A stretch of DNA of 64,000 nucleotides from Arthrobacter sp. 9V (GTDB lineage Bacteria > Actinomycetota > Actinomycetes > Actinomycetales > Micrococcaceae), in contig NZ_LR732912.1 of the NCBI RefSeq assembly GCF_902506065.1, positions 1,224,387-1,288,386 of the forward strand, given 5' to 3'. The notes under the pieces are model-generated. The model was not told the DNA's origin. It worked only from the letters and a program-made list of their open reading frames with translations, and searched no databases. This document shows positions 47,891-58,984 of this stretch, piece after piece. The position numbers and the translations under genes were made by a program. The first letter of the stretch is position 1. The number at the start of each line of letters is the position of its first letter.

Positions 47891-49525
47891 ATGTCAGTTC
47901 CGGATACAGACTTGGATTTGGGACGCTCGGCATTCCACGAGCGTCGTTGGCGTGATGCCCTTGAGTGCCTCACACGCGCCGATTCCGAGGGCGGACTGCC
48001 TCCGCAGGACATCGAATTGGCCGCATCAGTGGCCATGCTGCTTGGCTTGAATACCCAAAGCATTGAGTATCTGGCCAGGGCGCACGACGAATTCCTCACC
48101 ATGGGAGACATCGACAGCGCCGCCAGGTGTGCGGCGTGGTTGGTCATGTTCCTGAAGGACATGGGCGAGCCCGCCCGTGGCAATGGGTGGTTGTCCCGCG
48201 CCAAGCACTTGCTGGAGGGGATGCCAGGTCCTTGTGCAGCCGAGGGGTACCTCCTTATCCCGGCTGCCTTGGGGTTGTTGCGCAGCGGAGCCCCTGAGGT
48301 CGGGCAGGGACTGTTCTCCAGGGCATTGGAGCTGGGTACCACCTTCGACGACAAAGACCTCCAGGCCATGGCCCGGCTTGGCATCGGCACGTCCCACGTT
48401 TCCCTTGGGCAAGTGGAAGAAGGGTTGGAGCTCCTGGATGAAGTGATGGTTTCCGTCACCGCTGGTGAAGTCTCTCCCATCCCGGCGGGCATCATCTTTT
48501 GTGCGGTCCTGGGCAGTTGCCGTCTTTCAAATGATGTCCGCCGCGCCCACGAATGGACCGCAGCCTTGGAACGCTGGTGTGGTGATCGCCCGGACATGGT
48601 GATGTTCAGTGGACAGTGCCAGGCTTACCGCGCCGAACTCCTGATCCTCCATGGCGCGTGGGAGGAGGCCTTGGCTGTGGCACGCGCCGCCGAAGGCAGG
48701 GTTCGGAAGGGCGATCCGGATGCAACGTTCGGATCCTGGTATCAGCAGGGCGAGGTATTCCGCTTGCAGGGTTTCGTGGAGGAAGCAACCAAGGCATACG
48801 CTACGGCCGCCGGAACCGGGTTCGAGCCCGTCCCCGGCATTGCACTGCTTGAGCTGGCGGAGCACAAAACGGCCCAGGCGCAAGCCACGTTGCGCCGGGC
48901 CATGGCAGGTGCCGACTCAATCAACCGTCGTCGCCTGCTGCCAACCGTCGTCGAGGTTGAACTTGCCGCCGGAGACATGGCTGCTGCCAGGTTTGCGCTG
49001 AATGAATTGTCCGAACCAACTCACGAGGACGGCCGGCCGCTCGAACTGGCCATGGCTGCCCACGCAGCTGCGCAGGTGCTGTTGGCCGAAGCCCAACCGC
49101 AAGCCGCCCTGAGGGAGTCGAGAAGGGCGTGGCGGATTTGGTACAGCCTCGAAGCTCCCTACGAGGCTGCCCGCTGCCGGGTACTTGCCGGACGTGCGTG
49201 CGCATTATTGGGCGATCCCGATTCTGCCGCCATGGAGTTCGAGGCTGCCAAAGCCGAGTTCGCGGATCTGGGGGCGACCCCGGCGGTTGCAGAGGTTTTG
49301 GAACTCACTGGCGAGAAGAACAAAGGTGGTTCCCCGTTGACTGAGCGCGAACTGGAAGTGCTCCGGCTCGTGGCCGGCGGGCATGCCAACAGGACCATTG
49401 CCCGGGAGCTCTACCTCAGTGAGAAGACGGTAGCCAGGCATGTGAGCAACATCCTCTCAAAGCTCGCCGTGCCGTCCCGGTCTGCCGCAACCGGCTACGC
49501 CTTCGAACACGGATTGATTCGCTGA
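47891..49525 (+). CDS. LuxR-family transcriptional regulator with TPR-like N-terminal region
   Basis: Large regulator of 544 residues. Residues about 1-470 are helical repeats of TPR type (for example LECLTRADSEGGLPPQ, LARAHDEFLTMGDIDSAARCAA, AYRAELLILHGAWEEALAVA), with no ATPase P-loop. The C-terminal LuxR HTH (about 478-544) shows PLTERELEVLRLVAGGHANR and LSEKTVARHVSNILSKL. It resembles the regulator half of MalT/LAL proteins without the NTPase. The RBS AAGGTGAG precedes the ATG. The downstream flavin monooxygenase, behind three 17-bp repeats, is a likely target. Confidence 0.85.
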   Translation: MSVPDTDLDLGRSAFHERRWRDALECLTRADSEGGLPPQDIELAASVAMLLGLNTQSIEYLARAHDEFLTMGDIDSAARCAAWLVMFLKDMGEPARGNGWLSRAKHLLEGMPGPCAAEGYLLIPAALGLLRSGAPEVGQGLFSRALELGTTFDDKDLQAMARLGIGTSHVSLGQVEEGLELLDEVMVSVTAGEVSPIPAGIIFCAVLGSCRLSNDVRRAHEWTAALERWCGDRPDMVMFSGQCQAYRAELLILHGAWEEALAVARAAEGRVRKGDPDATFGSWYQQGEVFRLQGFVEEATKAYATAAGTGFEPVPGIALLELAEHKTAQAQATLRRAMAGADSINRRRLLPTVVEVELAAGDMAAARFALNELSEPTHEDGRPLELAMAAHAAAQVLLAEAQPQAALRESRRAWRIWYSLEAPYEAARCRVLAGRACALLGDPDSAAMEFEAAKAEFADLGATPAVAEVLELTGEKNKGGSPLTERELEVLRLVAGGHANRTIARELYLSEKTVARHVSNILSKLAVPSRSAATGYAFEHGLIR

Positions 49526-49627
49526 AGACCCACTGCTGCTGCGCAGAAATACCCATGCCCCCGGGTACGAGTGGCCCATTTGACCGATGCGGCCCCGGTG
49601 TCCGGGCTCCTAGCGTTGCTCTTATCA

Positions 49628-49678
49628 GGTCACTGCACAGTTCAGATCACTGCACAGTTCAGATCACCGGGCAGTTCA
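49628..49678 (+). repeat. Three 17-bp direct repeats upstream of the flavin monooxygenase
   Basis: Units at 49628-49644, 49645-49661 and 49662-49678 read GGTCACTGCACAGTTCA, GATCACTGCACAGTTCA and GATCACCGGGCAGTTCA, directly head to tail. They end 30 nt before the start codon. Likely a regulator binding site. Confidence 0.9.
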
Positions 49679-49707
49679 GTGATCCACGGCTAGCGGGATA
49701 GGAGACG

Positions 49708-50808
49708 ATGATGTCCATTAACAGCACTGCGGAGGTTGACACCGTGATTGTGGGAGGTGGCCAGGCGGGGCTCGCACTCGGGTACTGGTTGTCCAGGCAA
49801 GGGAGGAATTTCCTCATTCTGGACCAGCATCAAAGGCCAGGGGCTGCATGGCGCCAACGCTGGGACTCCCTGCGGCTCTTCACGCCCGCCAAGTATGACG
49901 GTCTTCCCGGTTCCCCTTTCCCTGGCGACCCCCTGGCTTTTCCTACCAAGGATCAATTGGCTGACTACCTGGAGGATTATGTTCGCCGCTTTGACCTTCC
50001 TTACGTCCCCGGCGTAGACGTGGAGGACATCAGCCGGGACGGTGAAACATTTCTGCTCCGGGCGGGTGACCGTGAATGGAAAAGCAAGAATGTGGTGATT
50101 GCCACGGGTGGCCACCGTATCCCCAAGGTGCCTGCCTTCGCAGGGGAGCTGGATCCTGGCATCCGGCAACTGCATTCGCAGGACTACAAGAACCCGGGCC
50201 AGTTGAAGGAAGGTCCTGTACTGGTGGTGGGGCTGGGAAATTCCGGAGCGGAGATCGCCCTTGAAACTGCCCGTTTCCGTCCCACCCTTCTTGCGGGTAA
50301 GCCCAGTTCCGAGATGCCCATGCGGCATGGCCGGACTGCTGCACGTTTCGCCCTGCCCCTGGTCCGGTTCCTGGGCTTGTACATCCTCAACCTCAACACA
50401 CCTATGGGACGGAAAGCGGCCCCTAAGTTCAAGGCCATGGCTGCCCCGCTGATCCGCACCAAGAGCAAGGACCTGGCCGCCGCTGGTGTCCAACTCAATC
50501 CCAGGCTGGCTGGTGTTCAGGATGGCCTCCCCGTCCTGGAAGACGGACAGCGGCTGGAGGTGGCCAACATCATCTGGTGCACTGGCTATCACGAGGATTA
50601 CTCGTGGGTGAAGCTGCCGGCCTTTGATGACCACGGTGAACCGCAGCAAACCAGGGGAGTGGCCAATAGTGTCCCGGGCCTGTACTTCATTGGCCAGGAG
50701 TTCCTGTTCTCGGCGGCGTCGGCAACACTGCCGGGAACCTGCCGGGACGCCCGGTTCCTCGCCGGACAGGTTATGGCGCAGCGTTCCAGCGGCCTGATCA
50801 AGGTGTAA
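49708..50808 (+). CDS. Flavin-containing NAD(P)H monooxygenase-like protein
   Basis: FAD-dependent oxidoreductase of the FMO/CzcO family. The 366-residue product shows the FAD motif TVIVGGGQAGLALGYWLSRQ, the second Rossmann motif VLVVGLGNSGAEIALE, WRQRWDSLRLFTPAKYDGLPG and the C-terminal IIWCTGYHEDYSW with VPGLYFIGQEFLFSAAS. ATG codons occur at 49708 and 49711; the AGGAG at 49700-49704 fits the second slightly better. The substrate is not known. It follows the LuxR-type gene in the same direction. Confidence 0.87.
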   Translation: MMSINSTAEVDTVIVGGGQAGLALGYWLSRQGRNFLILDQHQRPGAAWRQRWDSLRLFTPAKYDGLPGSPFPGDPLAFPTKDQLADYLEDYVRRFDLPYVPGVDVEDISRDGETFLLRAGDREWKSKNVVIATGGHRIPKVPAFAGELDPGIRQLHSQDYKNPGQLKEGPVLVVGLGNSGAEIALETARFRPTLLAGKPSSEMPMRHGRTAARFALPLVRFLGLYILNLNTPMGRKAAPKFKAMAAPLIRTKSKDLAAAGVQLNPRLAGVQDGLPVLEDGQRLEVANIIWCTGYHEDYSWVKLPAFDDHGEPQQTRGVANSVPGLYFIGQEFLFSAASATLPGTCRDARFLAGQVMAQRSSGLIKV

Positions 50809-51023
50809 TAGCTCACGTTCGGGAGATTGTGCCGGGCGGCGACGTTGATGGACTAAAGGAGCATCAGCACAGGTCACGCACAGGTTCGGGTGGCACAATG
50901 TATGGCTGGACCTGTGCTGATGGGGCTTCGGATGGCGGCCAGGGACACTCTCCCACATGGGTTGCGCGACTGAAAACGCGTAATATTGATGCTTTGTGCC
51001 ACCGCTCTGAGGAACTGCCTACC

Positions 51024-53087
51024 GTGACTACGCCAACGATTCCAGCCCCTGCCCACCACGGTAGGCGGGCTTCCGGACCCGTTGCGAAATCCAAGTTCCG
51101 CCCCGAAATACAAGGCCTTCGGTCCTTGGCCGTCCTCATGGTGGTGAGCTACCACATCTGGATCGGCAGGGTCTCCGGAGGTGTAGATGTCTTCCTCCTG
51201 ATCTCAGCCTTCCTGATGACACTCCAGTTCACCGGACGGTACAAACAAGGCCGCCCCATGGATCTTGTGCGCCACTGGCTGCACTTGTTCAGGCGGCTGC
51301 TGCCCGCCGTCGTCGTGGTGCTGGTGTCAACGCTCGCGGCAACCTTCATTTTCCTGCCGGCCACGCGCTGGTTTGAGATCGTCCAGCAGACCTGGGCCTC
51401 GCTGTTCTACTTTGAAAACCGGCTGTTGCAGGACCTGGCGGTGGACTATTACGCCACTGACCACAGCATGGCCAGCCCTGTACAGCACTTCTGGTCTCTG
51501 TCCATCCAGGGGCAAGTGTTCATTCTGTGGCCCATCATCTTCGCCACCGCAGCGCTGGTGTGCCGCCGCTTCGCCCTCCGCTACCGTGCCACGCTGGTGT
51601 ACGTCTTCGCGATCATCTTCCTGGTCTCATTCGTTTACTCCATCATCTTCACTGCCAGCAACCAGGCGGTGGCGTACTTCGATACCTTTGCCCGTTTATG
51701 GGAGTTTGCCCTGGGCACCTTGGTGGCACTGATCCTGCCCGCCCAGAACTTTTCCAAACCTGTCCGTATTGTGATGGGCTGGGTTGGGGTGGCCGCGATG
51801 CTCAGCTGCGGGATACTGCTGCAGGTACAGACGGCATTTCCCGGATTCGTCGCTTTGTGGCCAACGCTGGCTGCAGTGGCCGTGATCGCGGCAGGCCAGA
51901 CGGGGAGCCGTCTCGGTGTGGACCGGATCCTGAGTTCCAAATTCCTGGTCCGGCTCGGTGACAACTCTTACGCCCTCTACCTCTGGCACTGGCCTATCCT
52001 GGTGATCGCCCTGGCTTGGAGCGGCAAGGATCACGCCGGCTGGCTTTCCGGTACGGCCATCATTGCGTTATCGCTCGTCCTGGCTTTCCTGACCACCACG
52101 TTCGTGGAGAAGCCGTTCCGGGAGTGGAAGTGGCCGGAGGTAAAGCGCCGCCGCTCGGTCATAGCGATCGTGGCGTGCCTGGCCGTGGTGTCCGCGCCCC
52201 TCATGGCTTTCCAATACCGTTTGGACCTGGACCAGCAAGCTGCCGAGGCACGGATGGTCTTCGATAACCCCGGTGCCAAGTCGCTCCTGCCCACCTATGT
52301 CAACGAAGTGGCTCCGAATGCCCTCACCCAACCCACCGCGGAGAGGATTGGGCGTGACTGGGCCAATCTGCCCGACGGATGCTCGGGTGATACCAAACCT
52401 GAATCGCAACTGCTGCAGGACAATTGCAAGCAGAACAAGGTGGGAGCCGATGCCACCAAGACGGTCCTCGTAGTAGGCAGCTCCCATTCCCAGCAGTGGC
52501 TTGCCGCCATGGAAGTTTTGGCGGAGCAACACCATTGGCGCCTCTACTCCCTGCTGTACGGGGCGTGCCCCTTCATGACCGAAGATCCCGAGTCCGAGCC
52601 GGGCTGCAATGAGTTCAACAGTGAAGTCCGCAGCCATATACGCGAGCATGCGCCGGACGCAGTGTTCATGGTGGGTACCGCGGCTGTTTCCTCCTTGCCG
52701 GATGAAAGGCTGACCCACGGTTTTGAGGAGCTCGTTCCCGAGGTCACCGGGCTGGGCATTCAGGTAGTGGCAGTGCGGGACAACCCGCGGTTTAGCTACA
52801 GCCTGACGGATTGCGCCCTCGCCAAAGGCGTGGATAGCCCGGATTGCCGTCCGCTCAAGGCTGATGTCCTGGCCGAACCCAGCCCGTTTGATGCTGTGAC
52901 GGGTAAGTTCCAGAATCTTTCCTTGCTGGATATGACTGACCTGATCTGCGTGGGACTCTACTGCCCCCCGATCATCGGTAACACGTTCGTCTACCTCGAT
53001 GACAACCACTTGACCAAAACCTACGTCAAGAGCATGGCAGGGATGCTGGATGAAAGGTGGTTTGCCGCGACAGGGTGGCAGCGATGA
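51024..53087 (+). CDS. AT3-SGNH O-acyltransferase, copy 1
   Basis: Membrane acyltransferase of the OafA/YrhL type that probably O-acetylates wall or surface sugars. The GTG at 51024 (MTTPTIPAPAHHGRRASGPV, 687 residues) follows TGAGGAA; earlier codons in the frame lie in the promoter region. The acyltransferase_3 domain (about residues 30-400) has ten or so helices with the conserved His in VVSYHIWIGRVSGGVDVFLL and VQHFWSLSIQGQ. The C-terminal SGNH domain has VVGSSHSQQW, where the usual GDSH is GSSH, and the DxxH-type DDNHL. It overlaps copy 2. Confidence 0.87.
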   Translation: MTTPTIPAPAHHGRRASGPVAKSKFRPEIQGLRSLAVLMVVSYHIWIGRVSGGVDVFLLISAFLMTLQFTGRYKQGRPMDLVRHWLHLFRRLLPAVVVVLVSTLAATFIFLPATRWFEIVQQTWASLFYFENRLLQDLAVDYYATDHSMASPVQHFWSLSIQGQVFILWPIIFATAALVCRRFALRYRATLVYVFAIIFLVSFVYSIIFTASNQAVAYFDTFARLWEFALGTLVALILPAQNFSKPVRIVMGWVGVAAMLSCGILLQVQTAFPGFVALWPTLAAVAVIAAGQTGSRLGVDRILSSKFLVRLGDNSYALYLWHWPILVIALAWSGKDHAGWLSGTAIIALSLVLAFLTTTFVEKPFREWKWPEVKRRRSVIAIVACLAVVSAPLMAFQYRLDLDQQAAEARMVFDNPGAKSLLPTYVNEVAPNALTQPTAERIGRDWANLPDGCSGDTKPESQLLQDNCKQNKVGADATKTVLVVGSSHSQQWLAAMEVLAEQHHWRLYSLLYGACPFMTEDPESEPGCNEFNSEVRSHIREHAPDAVFMVGTAAVSSLPDERLTHGFEELVPEVTGLGIQVVAVRDNPRFSYSLTDCALAKGVDSPDCRPLKADVLAEPSPFDAVTGKFQNLSLLDMTDLICVGLYCPPIIGNTFVYLDDNHLTKTYVKSMAGMLDERWFAATGWQR

Positions 53088-55168
53088 TGGAGTCACGTAC
53101 CGACGCGCCGGCCATTTCTGCAGATAAGCCGGAGCCCCGGTCCAAGCCGGGCTTCCGTCCCGAAGTGCAGGGCCTGCGTGCCCTGGCGGTGCTGATGGTT
53201 GCGGCCTACCATATCTGGCTGGGCAAGGTTTCCGGCGGCGTGGACGTCTTTCTGCTGATCTCGGCCTTCCTGCTGACGTTGTCCTTCACCCGCAAGCTCG
53301 AAAGTGGCAAGCCACTGAGGTTGCTGAGGCACTGGCTCCACGTGTTCAAACGCCTGTTGCCCGCCGTCGTGGTGGTCCTGCTTGCCATCCTTGCAGGCAC
53401 CTGGGCGCTCATCCCGCAGAGCCGGTGGCCTGATGTCCTGACTGAGGCGTGGGCCTCGCTGATGTACCGGCAAAACTGGCAGCTTGCCGCCTTTGCGGTG
53501 GACTACTACGCCCAGCAGCATGTGGACGCCAGTCCCCTCCAACATTTTTGGTCGCTGTCAGTCCAGGGCCAGGTGTTTATTCTGTGGCCGCTGATCTTCG
53601 CCGGAGTTGCCCTTCTGCAGCCGCTGCTGGCCCGGCTGTTTCCACAGCGTAAAGCCATGGGTCACAGGCAACTGCTGTTTATCGCTTTCGGTGCGGTCTT
53701 TGTGGCATCGCTGAAGTTCTCCATTGAGCAGACAGCCACCAATCAGGCCTACGCCTACTTTGACACCCGTGCCCGCCTGTGGGAGTTCGCTTTGGGTTCC
53801 CTCCTGGCCTTGGCGATCCCGTACCTGAAGCCGGGACGCCGGGTCCGCGTTGTGCTGGGCTGGGCCGGTATTGCGGCAATGCTCGCTTGCGGGTTGGTAC
53901 TCCCGGTGGACCGTTCCTTCCCGGGTTTCGTAGCTCTGTGGCCCACCCTCGCGGCGGCCGCAGTTATTGTGGCCGGTCACAGCGGAAGCCGCTTCGGCGC
54001 GGATCGTCTCTTGAGTTCGCGCCCGCTGGTCATGCTTGGAGACAATTCATACGCACTCTACTTGTGGCACTGGCCGGTGTTGGTGTTCTTCCTTCTTGCC
54101 TCAAGTGCCACCGTGCCCAGCCTCCTGGAAGGCTTGGGAATCATGGCGGTTTCCTTGCTGCTGGCGGTAGCCACCACGAGGTTCGTCGAAGTTCCCCTGC
54201 GCAGCTGGAAGTGGCCGGACGTGCCGTCCTGGCGGGCCGCCGTCGTGATTGTCTCCTGCGGTGCGTTGTTGGCGTTACCGGTCTCCGCATGGCAAAGCGC
54301 CATCACCGCGGAAGCGGCAGCAATCGCGGGTCAGCCTCACGAACTGACGCCCGGTGCGGCAGCGCTGGCCCCCGACTACGCCGGTGAGCCGAGCGAAGAA
54401 GCGCTGATCATCCCGGCACCGGCGGCCATGAAGGACGAGTGGGCCAACGTGGACGGGGCGTGCACGGGGGACAACGTTCCTACAGATCCGGTGCTGGAGG
54501 GATGCCTGCAAAATGAGGAACCCGAGGTAATTACCAAGAGGATTGTTGTGTTGGGCGACTCCCACTCCCAGCAGTACATGGCTGCCCTCGGCCCGATTGC
54601 CAAGCAGCACGGCTGGGAAGTGGTGACGTTGCTCAAGGGTGGTTGCCGGTTTGGCGCCCAATCGCCCGAGCGCCCGGAGTTCTGCAACGAGTTCAACAGG
54701 GCGAGTTCTGCCTACGTTCTGGAGCACAAACCCGACGCCGTGTTCACGGTGGCGTCGCTGACGCACGTGGACGCGCCTTTTGAGACCGAAGTGCCGGGGT
54801 ACCTGGAGGGTATCAAGCCGTTCACGGACCTGGGAATTGACGTCGTGGGCGTCCGGGACAACCCTCGGTTCAGTTTCAACATGCCTGAGTGCGTCCAGAA
54901 AAAGGGCAAGGACTCCCCGGACTGCAACGTGCCGCTTGAACAATCATTGGCTGAGTCCTCACCCTTGGATGACTACCTCGGCAAGGTGGAGGGGCTCTAT
55001 TTGATGGACATGAGCGACTTCATCTGCGAGCAAGGCACGTGTCCGGCGGTGGTGGGAAATGTTTATGTCTACAAGGACGATAACCACCTGTCCAAGACCT
55101 ACGTGCAGACCATGATTCCCATGTTTGAAGAGCGGCTGCTGGCCGCTACCGGTTGGTCCGCCGCTTAG
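53084..55168 (+). CDS. AT3-SGNH O-acyltransferase, copy 2
   Basis: Tandem paralogue of the preceding gene (694 residues), starting at an ATG that overlaps its stop (ATGA). The N-terminal acyltransferase_3 domain shows PEVQGLRALAVLMVAAYHIW and LQHFWSLSVQGQVFILWPL. The C-terminal SGNH domain has the canonical GDSHSQQYMAA block and the catalytic DDNHLSKTYV. The two proteins share gene order, domain order and many identical stretches, so they arose by tandem duplication. They may form a pair with different acyl acceptors. Confidence 0.88.
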   Translation: MMESRTDAPAISADKPEPRSKPGFRPEVQGLRALAVLMVAAYHIWLGKVSGGVDVFLLISAFLLTLSFTRKLESGKPLRLLRHWLHVFKRLLPAVVVVLLAILAGTWALIPQSRWPDVLTEAWASLMYRQNWQLAAFAVDYYAQQHVDASPLQHFWSLSVQGQVFILWPLIFAGVALLQPLLARLFPQRKAMGHRQLLFIAFGAVFVASLKFSIEQTATNQAYAYFDTRARLWEFALGSLLALAIPYLKPGRRVRVVLGWAGIAAMLACGLVLPVDRSFPGFVALWPTLAAAAVIVAGHSGSRFGADRLLSSRPLVMLGDNSYALYLWHWPVLVFFLLASSATVPSLLEGLGIMAVSLLLAVATTRFVEVPLRSWKWPDVPSWRAAVVIVSCGALLALPVSAWQSAITAEAAAIAGQPHELTPGAAALAPDYAGEPSEEALIIPAPAAMKDEWANVDGACTGDNVPTDPVLEGCLQNEEPEVITKRIVVLGDSHSQQYMAALGPIAKQHGWEVVTLLKGGCRFGAQSPERPEFCNEFNRASSAYVLEHKPDAVFTVASLTHVDAPFETEVPGYLEGIKPFTDLGIDVVGVRDNPRFSFNMPECVQKKGKDSPDCNVPLEQSLAESSPLDDYLGKVEGLYLMDMSDFICEQGTCPAVVGNVYVYKDDNHLSKTYVQTMIPMFEERLLAATGWSAA

Positions 55169-55285
55169 GTTCAGCGACGCAGGGCGGGGCGAACGTACGA
55201 CGCCGTCCTGCCGCCGGCGTTGTTGCCGCCAGTGCCGTTGCTCACACTCGGGCCTCGCGGAATATGGCGATCGGCGCGGAGGTTC

Positions 55286-56939
<1,654 letters not shown>

Positions 56940-56951
56940 TCCATCAGCTGC

Positions 56952-56997
56952 TAAACAAGTGTTCCCCGTGGAAGTTTCCACGGGGAACACTTGTTTA
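56952..56997. terminator. Very strong perfect terminator after guaB
   Basis: The arms 56952-56973 and 56976-56997 are perfectly complementary over 22 bp, with an A-run and a T-run at the outer ends and only two unpaired bases in the middle. It could end transcription from either side. Confidence 0.93.
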
Positions 56998-57030
56998 ACC
57001 AGACGCGGCAGAATTGTCGGTCCCGAAGAA

Positions 57031-57043
57031 TAGGCTGGGCACA
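57031..57043 (+). promoter_or_regulatory. Leaderless-type promoter -10 of the ABC transporter gene
   Basis: TAGGCT (57031-57036) lies 6 nt before the ATG at 57043, with no Shine-Dalgarno sequence. Confidence 0.6.
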
Positions 57044-58935
57044 TGTCAGAAAAGCCCGCGCAACCGCGGCACCCGGAGTCGGTCCGGCTGAATTCAGTCC
57101 CACCGGGCAAGGCTCCGCCCCGCAAGCTGGCCCTGCGGCCGTACGCACGCGCCGTCGGCCAGGTCCTTAAGGTGAGCTTCAAAGCCTCGCCCGGTGCAGT
57201 CATCATGAAGGTGGCGGGGTCTTTGATCTCTGCCACCCTACCGCTGGTGACCACTTACTTCGCCGCGCTGACCACCACCGCGTTGGCGGCCGGTTATGCG
57301 GGCGACCCCGACGCCGGTCCGCGGGCCGTTCTGTACGTCATCATCACTGCGGCGCTCGGGTTGTTCTGGGGCGCCTTCAACAGCGTTGACCGTTACATCC
57401 AACAGCTGATGAGCTTCAAAGTAGGCGCAATCGTGGGGGACATGATGTACCAGCGGTTCCTGGCGCTTGAGTTCTGGCGTTATGACGACAAAGAAACCGT
57501 GGATCTTTATGATCGCGCCAAGCGGTTCTCCGATTCGTATGCCCGGGTGCTGGACCGGATAGCAGCCATTTTCACGCAGTTCGTTTCAGTGGTCCTGGCA
57601 ATCGGTGCTTTGTTGCTGGTCAGTTGGTGGATCGCTGTCATTGTGTTAGTAGCGATCGTGCCCAGCGTGTACCTGCAGTTCAAACTGTCCCGCGAGCAGA
57701 TCGCCCACTGGAATACGCAGGTGGATTCGCGTCGGCAACGCCGGATGATCGAACAGAATCTGCTCCGTCCCCAGCACATTGCCGAGATGCGTCTTTACGG
57801 AATCGTTGCTTACCTCATGGACCTGAGGTCCAGGCTGCGCGATGCTGATGAGCGCAGGCGCCTGGACTTCCAGAAACGCTACATTCCCAAACAGTTGGCC
57901 GCAGATGCCCTCCAATACGGAGCCGAGGTTGTGTCCTTGATCTGGGTTGTTGGACAAATCATCGCAAGGGCTCAGCCGGTGGGGCAGTTCCTGTATGTGC
58001 AGCAGATCGTCAGCCGTGCACTGTCCACCGCAAACAGCCTCGTCTCCTCTCTGAGTTCCATTGACGAGGACCTTGCAAACCTCAAGGACTACGAGCTTTT
58101 CATGGCCCTGCCGGTCCCCGGCGGGAAAGAGAAACCGCTCCCGAACTCGCCAACCACCGTGGAGCTGCGGAACATCCGATTCAGCTACACGGGGAGCGAC
58201 ATCGAGGTCATCAAGGGCATTTCCATGACCATCAAGGCTGGTCAGCACATCGCGATTGTGGGGGAGAACGGTGCCGGGAAGTCCACGTTGATCCGTATCC
58301 TGGCCGGACTATACCGGCCTGACTCCGGCCAGGTCCTGCTGGACGGCGTGGACCTTGCCGGGATTGACGTCACCAGCTGGCACCGGCATCTGGCAGTTCT
58401 GAGCCAGGAGTTCCTGAAGTATGAGTTCGCCACTGCGGCAGAGAACATCTACCTGGGAGATGTGGACCAGCCCCGGGACGATGCCCGCATTCGGCGGGCG
58501 GCCTCTGACGCGGAAGCCATGGAGTTCATCAACAAGTTGCCCAACGGCCTGGAGAACCACGTCAGCAACTGGATGGAGGACCCACGGGGACGCAAGGGAA
58601 GCGGGCTCTCAGGTGGCCAATGGCAGAGGCTGGCCATGGCGCGGAACTTCTACCGGGACGCCTCGTTCATGGTCATGGACGAGCCCACATCCGCCATTGA
58701 CGCACTGGCAGAGCACCGCATTTTCACCCGGCTTTTCGCGGACCGGAGCAGCACCATCATTGCCATCAGCCACCGCTTGGCCACCATCGAGAAAGCGGAC
58801 ATCGTGTACATGCTCGAAGACGGCCGCATTGCGGAGCAAGGAACACACAAGGAACTAGTGGCCTTGAGGGGAAGATACTTCCGGATGTTCGAATCCCAGC
58901 TTTCGGCGGACGAGACCAGCCGGAACATTCCCTGA
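57043..58935 (+). CDS. ABC transporter, fused membrane and ATP-binding exporter subunit
   Basis: Half-exporter that should work as a dimer. The 630-residue product has a basic N-terminus, about six membrane helices (residues about 50-330, including LLLVSWWIAVIVLVAIVPSV) and the ATPase domain with VGENGAGKSTLIRILAGLYR (Walker A), SGGQWQRLAMARNFYRDAS (signature) and FMVMDEPTSAIDALAEHR (Walker B), then AISHRLATIEKADIV. The signature reads SGGQW in place of SGGQR. The substrate is unknown. It lies alone between guaB and guaB3. Confidence 0.88.
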   Translation: MSEKPAQPRHPESVRLNSVPPGKAPPRKLALRPYARAVGQVLKVSFKASPGAVIMKVAGSLISATLPLVTTYFAALTTTALAAGYAGDPDAGPRAVLYVIITAALGLFWGAFNSVDRYIQQLMSFKVGAIVGDMMYQRFLALEFWRYDDKETVDLYDRAKRFSDSYARVLDRIAAIFTQFVSVVLAIGALLLVSWWIAVIVLVAIVPSVYLQFKLSREQIAHWNTQVDSRRQRRMIEQNLLRPQHIAEMRLYGIVAYLMDLRSRLRDADERRRLDFQKRYIPKQLAADALQYGAEVVSLIWVVGQIIARAQPVGQFLYVQQIVSRALSTANSLVSSLSSIDEDLANLKDYELFMALPVPGGKEKPLPNSPTTVELRNIRFSYTGSDIEVIKGISMTIKAGQHIAIVGENGAGKSTLIRILAGLYRPDSGQVLLDGVDLAGIDVTSWHRHLAVLSQEFLKYEFATAAENIYLGDVDQPRDDARIRRAASDAEAMEFINKLPNGLENHVSNWMEDPRGRKGSGLSGGQWQRLAMARNFYRDASFMVMDEPTSAIDALAEHRIFTRLFADRSSTIIAISHRLATIEKADIVYMLEDGRIAEQGTHKELVALRGRYFRMFESQLSADETSRNIP

Positions 58936-58971
58936 CCGCGGACAGGAACCGGGCCCTTGGATTTGGTGGGA

Positions 58972-58984
58972 TAAACTCGAGCAG
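58972..58984 (+). promoter_or_regulatory. Leaderless-type promoter -10 of guaB3
   Basis: TAAACT (58972-58977) lies 6 nt before the GTG at 58984. Confidence 0.55.
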
